A stretch of 32,587 bases of DNA, from assembly GCA_965370805.1 (NCBI GenBank), contig CBDUVZ010000016.1, positions 1 through 32,587 on the forward strand, in the 5' to 3' direction. Below the pieces are notes generated by a model. That model was not told the DNA's origin and did not search any database. It saw nothing but the letters and a program-made list of their open reading frames with translations. How positions within the stretch are numbered: the first letter of the stretch is position 1; each line of letters opens with the position of its first letter. A program made the translations under genes and the position numbers. This DNA is from CBDUVZ01 sp965370805. GTDB taxonomy: Bacteria; Hydrothermota; Tepidihabitantia; Tepidihabitantales; Tepidihabitantaceae. Positions 1-7,500 of this stretch are shown piece after piece.

Positions 1-414
1 CCGGGAATCATCGCGGGGGCGTAGGCGGGGCGGGGGTTGGGGTTGCGGTGTCTGCGGCATATTGAGCGGACGCGGGTGCTGGTTTTTGTTGTGGATGTTG
101 CGGGGGGGCATCCGGAGCAGGATTATCAGCAGCTCCGCACCGAGGTGGGGCGATATAATGAGGAGATGCTGGAGCGGCCGAGGGTGGTTGTGCTGAATAA
201 GGTGGACCTGCTGAAAGGGTTCAAGGGTTCGAGGGTTCGAGGGTTCGAGGGTTCGAGGGTGAGGATCAGAGAAAGGGGTGGAGGGGTGGAGTTTGAGTTG
301 GACGTGCCGTGCGTGCGGACGTCGGCGTTGCGGAGAGAGGGGATTGAGGAGTTGGAGGGGTGGATTGAGAGGGAATGTCGAATTGCGAATTGCGAAAGTC
401 GAAATGGGAACTGA
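1..414 (+). CDS. obg: Obg/CgtA GTPase, 3' part, with in-frame TAG
   Basis: This is the C-terminal half of the GTPase domain of Obg, the ribosome-assembly GTPase. Reading from base 1 gives PGIIAGA, an in-frame TAG (22-24), then AGRGLGLRCLRHIERTR. This is the Obg switch-II region followed by its signature FLRHIERT-like stretch. The G4 motif NKVDLL is near residue 56 of the part after the TAG, and the G5-like SAL follows. The usual switch-II sequence is PGLIEGA, so the Glu is Ala here, and a His/Ser/Tyr codon is normally found where TAG stands. Other genes in the window, such as dprA, end in TAG, so recoding is unlikely. A sequencing error, or real inactivation, is more likely. An 8-bp tandem repeat lies inside the gene between G4 and G5, and the last 13 residues come from a dispersed intergenic-type sequence. 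If the TAG is real, a TTG at 37 would be the only start for the remainder. The 5' end lies outside the window. Confidence 0.75.
217..260 (+). repeat. 8-bp tandem repeat inside obg
   Basis: The unit gggttcga occurs four times perfectly (225-256), preceded by one copy with a single change (217-224) and followed by a partial copy (257-260). Eight is not a multiple of three, so any gain or loss of one unit would shift the obg reading frame. It encodes the unusual KGFKGSRVRGFEGSRVR stretch just after the G4 motif. Confidence 0.9.
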
Positions 415-1486
415 GCTGAGGGAGGCGTTCGTTGATTTGTACGCGATAGCGCGGATGACGGAAGTCCGGCTGAGGAACCTGGTACGGAAGTTTGGTGGGC
501 CGGAGGAGGTTCTTCAAGCGCGGAGGTCGGACCTGGAAGAGGTGGAAGGGATAGACCAGGAATTGGCGGAGGCGATTCGTTCGTATCGGCGGAGCGATGA
601 GACTGAGGGCCGGATCGGGGGGGCGCGTGAGAGCGGGGTGCGGACGGTCGGCTGGGAGGATGACGGCTATCCGGTGAACCTGAGAGATCTGGCGAATATG
701 CCGCCGGTGTTGTTCGTGCGGGGCGAGATCGTTGATGGGGACCGGCTGGCGATTGCGATTGTGGGGACGAGGCGGCCGACTTTCTACGGGCGGGAGGTTG
801 CCGAGAGGCTGGCGCGGGGGCTGGCGCAGCACGGGGTTACGGTCGTGAGCGGTCTGGCACGGGGCGTTGATACCTGTGCTCATATGGGGACGCTTGCGGC
901 GGGAGGGAGAACCCTGGCGGTGCTCGGCTGCGGAATCGACGTGTTCTACCCACCGGAGAACAGGAAGCTCTACGGGGAGATCAGCAAGCAGGGGGCGGTG
1001 ATGACCGAGTTCTCACTCGGGGTGGAGCCGCTGGCGATGAACTTCCCGAAGCGGAATCGGGTTGTTTCCGGCCTGGCGCGTGGGGTGGTGGCGGTGGAGG
1101 CGGCGGAGCGTTCGGGGGTGTTGAATACCGCGGCCTGGGCGGCAGACCAGGGCCGGGATGTTTTTGCGGTGCCGGGCAGGATTACCGACCCGACCGGTGT
1201 CGGTACGAACCGGTTGCTGCGGGAGGGTGCGCGGCTGGTTACTTCGGTTGAGGATGTGCTGCGCGAGCTGGGGCTGGCGATGCACCTGGAGGAGCGGGCG
1301 AAGATCGAGGTGGCGGAGGAGGAGAAGCCGGTGCTTGATTTCCTGTCCGGCGATCCGTTGCACGTCGATGAGATATGCCAGGGGTTGGGTATGCCGGTGT
1401 CCCGTTTGCTCAGCGTCCTGATGCAGCTTGAGATCAAGGGGCTGGTTCGGCAGTTGCCGGGCAAGCTGTTCGTGAGACAGGGCTAG
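404..1486 (+). CDS. dprA: DNA-processing protein DprA (Smf)
   Basis: DprA binds incoming single-stranded DNA during natural transformation, protects it and loads RecA. The 360-residue product has the family's usual layout. A helix-hairpin-helix/SAM-like N-terminus (about 1-70) comes first. A Rossmann fold (about 85-290) follows, with GTRRPT, SGLARGVDTCAH, FPKRNRVVSGLARGVVAVEA and FAVPG..DPTGVGTNRLLREGA. A winged-helix C-terminus comes last (DPLHVDEICQGLGMPVSRLLSVLMQLEIKGLV). The ATG at 404 is chosen because it gives a normal family length. The open frame extends upstream to 278, but that part is the shadow of obg. The gene overlaps the obg stop by 11 nt, suggesting coupling. It ends 8 nt from the convergent nadC. 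Confidence 0.93.
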   Translation: MGTELREAFVDLYAIARMTEVRLRNLVRKFGGPEEVLQARRSDLEEVEGIDQELAEAIRSYRRSDETEGRIGGARESGVRTVGWEDDGYPVNLRDLANMPPVLFVRGEIVDGDRLAIAIVGTRRPTFYGREVAERLARGLAQHGVTVVSGLARGVDTCAHMGTLAAGGRTLAVLGCGIDVFYPPENRKLYGEISKQGAVMTEFSLGVEPLAMNFPKRNRVVSGLARGVVAVEAAERSGVLNTAAWAADQGRDVFAVPGRITDPTGVGTNRLLREGARLVTSVEDVLRELGLAMHLEERAKIEVAEEEKPVLDFLSGDPLHVDEICQGLGMPVSRLLSVLMQLEIKGLVRQLPGKLFVRQG

Positions 1487-1494
1487 CGGCCGGG

Positions 1495-2319
1495 TCAGGC
1501 CGGCCGGGTCCGGAGCTCCAGCGCGATATCCAGGGCCGGAGCGGAATGGGTCAGAGCGCCGACTGAGATGTAGTCAACCCCGGTTTCGGCTACGCGGCGG
1601 ACGGTCCTGAGGGTGATACCGCCCGAGGCTTCGAGTCGGGCTTTGCCTTTCGCCAGTGCTACCGCACGCCGCATCCGGGCCGGGTTCATGTTGTCGAGCA
1701 TCACCCGGCGGGCACCGGCCCGAAGCGCTACGCGGAGTTCCGGGATAGTCCTCACTTCCACTTCGAGTCGGGTTCGTTCTCCCCGGCAGCGCTCGATAGC
1801 TGCGGCCAGTGAGCCGGCCGCAGCTATATGGTTGTCCTTGATGAGAATCATGTCGTGAAGACCGAGACGGTGGTTCCTGCCACCGCCGCAAGTGACCGCG
1901 CGTTTCTCCAGTTCACGCCAGCCGGGTGTGGTCTTGCGGGTGTCGAGAATGACGGCGCGGGTATCCTTGACCGCGTCGACGAAGCGACGGGTGAGCGTGG
2001 CGACGCCGGACAGGTGCTGGAGGAAGTTGAGTGCGGTTCGTTCCGCTGCGAGAATCGAGCGGGCCGGTCCCCGGACTTCGGCAAGCAGCATTCCGGGGCG
2101 CAGTCGGTCGCCGTCGTGGTGACGCGCGCTGAACCGGAGACCCGGGTCCACAGTGCGGAAGACCCGGCCACAGGTATCGATGCCCGCCAGGACGCCGGCA
2201 GCGCGGGCAACCAGGTGGCCTGAAGTTCTTAGACCGGCAGGAACGGTCAGCCGGGAGGTGATGTCATTCCGGCAGTGGTCTTCGGCCAGGGCGGCTTTGA
2301 TCAGTTGTTCAGTGGTCAT
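1495..2319 (-). CDS. nadC: Nicotinate-nucleotide pyrophosphorylase (quinolinate PRTase)
   Basis: NadC converts quinolinate and PRPP to nicotinate mononucleotide, CO2 and PPi in de novo NAD synthesis. The 274-residue protein shows essentially every family signature: EDH..NDITS near the N-terminus, ERTALNFLQHLSGVAT, DTRKTTPGWRELEKRAV, GGGRNHRLGLHDMILIKDNHI, LEVEV, LDN, EASGGI, and GVDYISVGALTHS near the C-terminus. The start is the ATG at 2319. A longer open frame upstream is only the shadow of the response regulator. No Shine-Dalgarno lies close to this ATG. The nearest GGAGG (2342-2346) is 22 nt away and instead fits a four-codon ORF whose TGA overlaps the nadC ATG. The gene lies 31 nt after the response regulator and is probably the last gene of that operon. 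Confidence 0.95.
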   Translation of the reverse strand: MTTEQLIKAALAEDHCRNDITSRLTVPAGLRTSGHLVARAAGVLAGIDTCGRVFRTVDPGLRFSARHHDGDRLRPGMLLAEVRGPARSILAAERTALNFLQHLSGVATLTRRFVDAVKDTRAVILDTRKTTPGWRELEKRAVTCGGGRNHRLGLHDMILIKDNHIAAAGSLAAAIERCRGERTRLEVEVRTIPELRVALRAGARRVMLDNMNPARMRRAVALAKGKARLEASGGITLRTVRRVAETGVDYISVGALTHSAPALDIALELRTRPA

Positions 2320-2330
2320 GAGAGGGGCAT
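2316..2330 (-). other. Four-codon minigene overlapping the nadC start
   Basis: The sequence reads ATG CCC CTC TCA TGA, with the final TGA sharing ATGA with the nadC start. A good Shine-Dalgarno (AAAGGAGG, ending at 2342) sits 11 nt upstream of this ATG and is too far from the nadC ATG for direct use. Translation-coupled initiation of nadC is possible but unproven. Confidence 0.3.
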
Positions 2331-2350
2331 TTCGGGTGCCGCCTCCTTTC

Positions 2351-2977
2351 TCAGACAGATTTGAACAGGCGCCGGAAGAACCGTTTGAAGAAGCTTTCTT
2401 TTTTCTCGACCGGGGGAGCCGGTTCCGGCTGAGTACGGGTTTCGGCCGGCTGTTGTACCTCCGGGGCCGGCTTGTCCGCAGCCGGACCGGCTGTCGGTGC
2501 GGCAGTCGGCTCCACGGGCGGCGGGGTTTCTGCCGGAGCCGGTTCCGGGCCGGGTTCCGGCTGAGCGGCAGGCTCCGACGGCTCGGCCGGCTGCTCGGGC
2601 TGTTTCTCTCCAAGTAACTCGGCGATCCTGTCGAGCAGGACCGGTGGCTCGAAGGGTTTGGTGATATAGGCGTCGGCGCCCATCTCTCTGCCCCGCCGTT
2701 CGTCGTCCGGGGCCGAGCGGGCGGTGAACATGATGATGGGAATCTCGCTGGTCTCGCTCGAGGATTTGAGCATCCGGCAGACGGTGTACCCGTCGATCTT
2801 GGGCAGCATCAGGTCCAGAATGATGAGGTCAGGTTGTGACTGCTTGACCTTCGTCAGGGCCTGGTACCCGTCGGCCGCAGTGGTGACTTCGTACCCGTTC
2901 TGTTCCAGCCGGCCGCTCACGAGTTCGCGCAGATTGGGTTCGTCGTCAACCACCAGGATTTTCCGGGTTTCGCCCAC
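2351..2977 (-). CDS. Response regulator, REC domain with Pro-rich linker and basic tail
   Basis: This is the receiver partner of the adjacent histidine kinase, 208 residues long. The REC domain covers about 5-120, with acidic pocket D11-D12, phospho-acceptor D55 (LDLM), T85 and K107 (TKPF). There is no DNA-binding output domain. Instead a Pro/Glu/Ala-rich linker (about 122-188) leads to a short basic, aromatic tail, KKESFFKRFFRRLFKSV. The start is the GTG at 2977. Its G is the last base of the kinase TAG stop, and GGAGG lies just upstream, so the two are tightly coupled; the longer open frame runs inside the kinase. The output is unknown. The tail looks like an amphipathic membrane- or partner-binding helix (inference). 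Confidence 0.9.
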   Translation of the reverse strand: MGETRKILVVDDEPNLRELVSGRLEQNGYEVTTAADGYQALTKVKQSQPDLIILDLMLPKIDGYTVCRMLKSSSETSEIPIIMFTARSAPDDERRGREMGADAYITKPFEPPVLLDRIAELLGEKQPEQPAEPSEPAAQPEPGPEPAPAETPPPVEPTAAPTAGPAADKPAPEVQQPAETRTQPEPAPPVEKKESFFKRFFRRLFKSV

Positions 2978-4431
2978 TACTCCTCCTTCAACGGCAGGAT
3001 GAAATTGAACGTGGTTCCCTCGCCCAGGGTGCTGAGGGCCCATACTTTGCCGTGATGCATCTCAATGATCGAGCGCACGATTGAGAGCCCGAGGCCGATG
3101 CCCGGGCCATGCGGGTCCATCCGCTCGAACTTGCCGAATATCCGGTCAAGGAACTCAGCCGGGATACCGGGACCTGAGTCACCGATTGTCACCTGGACGT
3201 AACTGGTGTTCGAAAGAACCCCGCCGCCGGCAAGCACGGGCGCGTCCGGATTCATGAGATGGGCTGCAATCCGGACGGTGCTGCCCGGGGGCGTGTACTT
3301 GATCGAGTTATCGAGCAGGTTGTTGAACACCTGCAGCAGGCGGTCCTTGTCCACGAGCATGGGCGGCAGCTTGTCCGGTATCTGCTTGTCCACCTGGAGG
3401 TTCTTCTTGTTGATCAGCAGTGAGAGGCTTTCGAGCGACGTAGTCAGGACCTGGTCAAGGCCCACCGGCTGCAGCCGGAGTGTTTCCTTGCCCGATTCCA
3501 TCCTCGAAACCTGGAGCAGGTTGTCGATCATCCGGTTCAGACGGTTGATCTCCTCCATGGCGATTTCGAGGTAGCGACGCTCGCGGTCCTTGAGTTGCCC
3601 GGCCGCGGCCCCGGACAGGAGAGACATCGCCTCCTTGATAGCGGCCAGCGGGGTGCGCAGTTCGTGCGATACCGTAGCAATGAAATCGGTTCTTGCCTGC
3701 TCGGCCCGTCGGAGCTGGGAGATGTCCCGGAGGAAACAGAGCAGGACGGTGTGGCCGTTGGATTCGGTCGGGACGATACGCAGCTCGCAGTCCAGCTCGT
3801 TGCCCGACCGGGAGATGATCCGGACCTCATGGTGGACCGGGGTCAGCATCCTGCTCGGCTCGGAGATGGCCTGGGCAACCTTCCCGCGGTCACGGGACAC
3901 GACGAGCCGGTCAAGACCGAGGCTGCCGATCTGGCTGGTGGTGTAGCCGGTCATTTCTTCAAACCGGCGGTTCGCATAGACGACCTTGCTGTCTTCGATG
4001 ATGCAGATACCGTCCGCCGCATTGTCCATCACCTGACGACCGGCCGTTTCGGCCCGCGTGGCCACCGGTGTCGGCTTCGAAGCAGTCATCACCGAGCCGA
4101 GGAACCAGGTTGTGCCTTCCACTGTCTTGCCAACCAGTTCAACCGTAACCGGCAGTTCCCGGCTATCGCGATTGAGGATTACGGTGTTGCTTATCGCCGG
4201 TGAGCCGTCGTCCGGTTTCTCCCGGCCGAGTCGTGCGGCCTCGGCCGACGGGAACAGGTCGCGCCACGCCCGTCCGACCAGCACTTGTGAACTCTTGTAT
4301 CCGAGCAGGGAAGCCAGGGCACGGTTCGCGAACACGACAGTCCCGTTAACGTCCGATACCCAAACGCCTTCCTGAAGGCCGTCCAGGAATTCGCAACATG
4401 CAACCGCCGACTCAAAGTCGTGCTTATCCAT
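2977..4431 (-). CDS. Soluble two-PAS sensor histidine kinase
   Basis: This is a 484-residue sensor kinase with no membrane segment, so it probably senses a cytosolic signal. The domain order is PAS 1 (about 8-115), PAS 2 (about 130-242), a HisKA dimerisation helix with phospho-acceptor H256 in SHELRTP, and an HATPase_c domain. In the HATPase domain the N box is NNLLDNSIKYTPPG (370-383), the G1 box is DSGPGIP (418-424) and the G2 box is GPGIGLGLSIV (442-452). The ATG at 4431 is the first in-frame Met after a well-formed promoter (4502-4529). The gene overlaps the response regulator by 1 nt. The signal cannot be inferred from sequence. Confidence 0.95.
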   Translation of the reverse strand: MDKHDFESAVACCEFLDGLQEGVWVSDVNGTVVFANRALASLLGYKSSQVLVGRAWRDLFPSAEAARLGREKPDDGSPAISNTVILNRDSRELPVTVELVGKTVEGTTWFLGSVMTASKPTPVATRAETAGRQVMDNAADGICIIEDSKVVYANRRFEEMTGYTTSQIGSLGLDRLVVSRDRGKVAQAISEPSRMLTPVHHEVRIISRSGNELDCELRIVPTESNGHTVLLCFLRDISQLRRAEQARTDFIATVSHELRTPLAAIKEAMSLLSGAAAGQLKDRERRYLEIAMEEINRLNRMIDNLLQVSRMESGKETLRLQPVGLDQVLTTSLESLSLLINKKNLQVDKQIPDKLPPMLVDKDRLLQVFNNLLDNSIKYTPPGSTVRIAAHLMNPDAPVLAGGGVLSNTSYVQVTIGDSGPGIPAEFLDRIFGKFERMDPHGPGIGLGLSIVRSIIEMHHGKVWALSTLGEGTTFNFILPLKEE

Positions 4432-4501
4432 TTCTCAGCAACTCCATCAGGGGTGCCACGCCGGGCATAAATATCAAGACGCGCCATCCTCCTGACCGTG
4501 G

Positions 4502-4529
4502 ATTCTAGGACGCGGGGCGGCAATGTCAA
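4502..4529 (-). promoter_or_regulatory. Sigma70-type promoter of the kinase-regulator operon
   Basis: On the minus strand TTGACA (4529-4524), a 16-bp spacer and TAGAAT (4507-4502) are present, about 70 nt upstream of the kinase ATG. It is back-to-back with the promoter of the large secreted protein. Confidence 0.7.
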
Positions 4530-4542
4530 CTTCGGGACAAAG

Positions 4543-4570
4543 TTGACTGGAAGGAGAAATCGGGCATAGT
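4543..4570 (+). promoter_or_regulatory. Promoter of the giant secreted protein gene
   Basis: TTGACT (4543-4548), a 16-bp spacer and CATAGT (4565-4570). The start codon is only 17 nt beyond the -10 box and has no Shine-Dalgarno, so the leader would be about 11 nt. Confidence 0.6.
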
Positions 4571-4587
4571 GCTACTCAGAGACCAAG

Positions 4588-7500
4588 ATGAGATTCTGCC
4601 AGTGGATTGCCATTCCGGTTCTGCTCCTGGCCGCAGGTGCGGAGGCGGGCTGGCTGCCGGAGGAACGGCTGACCGAGAGACCGGACGTGTCCGACCGCGT
4701 CACCGGCAACAACGCGCGTGCAGTCGCCGGTGACCGGGACGGCAATATCCACGTTGTCTGGTACGGCGGAGACGGCGGAATCTACCAGGTATGGTATTCG
4801 TGCCGGAACGCGGTGAGTCAGGAATGGACTCCGAATACAATGGTGTCGGCTGAAGTGGACGGCGCCTGGTATCCCTGCATTGCAGCGGACGATTCCGGGA
4901 ACGTGCATGTGGTCTGGCAGGCAGGAGAACTCATCGGGAATGGCCAGGCCCTGAGATACCGGTGCAGAGACTGGCATTCCGGGACGTGGGGCGAAGTGGA
5001 GACCGTCTGCACCGGCACGCACGTCGAGCGTCCGTCGGTTGCCTGCCTGAATTCCGACTTCGTGGTCGCCGTCTGGGAAGAGCAGCCACCCGAGTCGCCC
5101 AAGAATATCTTCGTTTCGATTCGGGAGGCTGGTGGATGGTCGATTCCCGAGACTGTGAGTGTTCCCGGTACGTACAGCAACCACAAGGCCTCAGTGGGTG
5201 TTGACTCCACCGACCGAATCGGCGTACTCTGGCGGTATCACTACCAGGACGGCCGGATTCTGTTCCGGCTTCGTTCCGGTACGGGCTGGAGCGAGATTGA
5301 CACCATCCAGCAGGGATATCAGTGCGACGCTCCATGTCTCAGAATGGAGCCAAACGGGGTGGCTCACGCGGTGTGGACTGCAGATGCTCAAGGAGGAGGT
5401 GGAAGATATCTGTTCTACCGACAACGTCGCGATGATTTGTGGGCCGACTCAGTTCCTCTGCCTCGACCTTCCACCCGCGAACCTGGGCCTGCCTCCGTCG
5501 GGTTCGACGGTTCTGGCCATCTCCATGTCGTCTGGTGCGTGGACACCGCAGTCGCAGGTACTGAGGTCTACTACACCACCGCGGACAGTAGCGGAACGCA
5601 GTGGACACGGCCATTCCGCCTGACGAATGCGGCCGGCAACCGGGTGAACCCGACGCTCTCCTGCGGGCCGGGCACAAACATCCAACTGGTCTGGACAGAC
5701 TACCGGAATAGCTCTACATATTGCCCTGACGTGTACTGCCGGAGGAGTGGAGTTATTCACGACCTTGCTGCAACGGAGATACTATCGCCGCCGCAGTATG
5801 TGGACTCCGGACAGGTATTCACACCCGCGGGTGTATTTGAGAATCGGGGCGAGGTGCCGGAGACATTCACGGCCTGGTTCAGCATCGATTCGCTCCTGAT
5901 GTCACGGGCAGTCGCGGAACTGATGCCTGGTGAATCGGACAGTGTTGAATTCGACGACTGGGTTGCCGTCAGCCGTGATTGGTGCCCGATGTCCTGCTCG
6001 ACCTGGGTTTCCGGTGATACTTGCCGCGGCAATGACATCATCCGGGATTCGGTTTTCGTCTGCGTGCGTGACATGGCGGTGGACAGAATCGTCGCTCCGG
6101 TTGACAGCATGCCGGTGGATACTGTCATACCGAAGGCGGCTATTTGTAATCGTGGTAACGTGTCCGTCGAGTTCAACTGCTACTACCGGATTACCTCGGA
6201 CTCCCTCGGGGTGGTCTACGCCGATACGGATTCGGTTCAACTGGGGCCGGATTCGAGTCTGGTCGTTGAGTTCGAATCATGGCTTGGCGAGCCGGGAGAG
6301 TACACGGCGCGGTGCTCGACCGGGCTGGCCGGCGACATGAGACCGGAGAACGACACCTGCTCTACCCGGTTTGAGCTCTACTGGAGCGATGTCGGGATCG
6401 ATAGCGTGTGGTGGCCGGCAGATACGGTTGATTCCGGAACGGTTGTCGCGCCCGGGATACAGGTTCACAATTACGGTTCGAGACCCACGGATTTCCAGGC
6501 GTTCTTCAGTGTCGGGTCCCGGCATTCCGAGAGCCGGCTTGTGATGGGCCTTCCGCCAGGGACGGACACGACGCTGCAGTTTTCCGGCTGGCAGGCTTCG
6601 GCAAGGAACTGGTTCCCGCTACGGTGCTCGCTCCATATGGACGACGATATGAATCCGAGCAATGACGTTGTGCGAGATTCCTGTTTCGTGCGGGTGATTG
6701 ACGTGGCTGCGGAGAGTATCATTAGTCCTGCGGGCTCGGCGGCTGATACGGTGTGGCCCCGGGCAAGTGTCCATAACCACGGCAATACGCCGGTTGAGTT
6801 CGACTGCCGATTCTGGATTGAGTCAGAGTCTCCTGCAGTGGTCTATGCCGATACGGTTCCGGTTCAACTGGAGCCGGATTCCAGTCAGGTCATCGAGTTC
6901 GAATCATGGGTCAGCGAGCCGGGAGAGTACACGGCGCAGTGCTCGACCGGTCTGGCTGGAGACATGGTCGGCGCAAACGATGCCTGTTCGAGTCGGTTCA
7001 ACGTGCTCCAGCCGGACGTCGCTATCACCGAGGTCTTGTGGCCACCGCCGGTCGTGGACTCAGGGACTATCGAGCCGCCGAGGATTCGCGTCAGCAACTT
7101 CGGCGAGACCTTTGCCGGGTTCAGGAGTTGGTTTGCTATCGGGGGTCACTACGCGGATACGGCTTTCGTCGAAAGCCTGCCTCCCTGTCGCGACACGATG
7201 CTGGAGTTCGCGGACTGGCACGCCGTGCTGCGGGGTTCGCATGCTGTCCGGTGCTCCCTCTTTGACATCACCGACGGAATGGCCGTGAGTTGCTTCCCGG
7301 CGGGCAGCGTTTTCGTGCGGGTTGTGGATGTGAGTGCTGACAGCATTTTGGCTCCGGTTGGCAGCATGCCGGCGGATACTGTCATACCGAAGGCGGCCAT
7401 TCGTAATCGCGGTAACGTGTCCGTCGAGTTCGACTGCTACTACCGAATCATCTCGGACTCCCTGGTCTACGCCGATACGGTGTCGGTCCAATTGGGGTCG

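Noticed and set aside
22..24. Genome-wide recoding of TAG
   Set aside because: dprA, the GT2 gene, hicB and others end normally at TAG.
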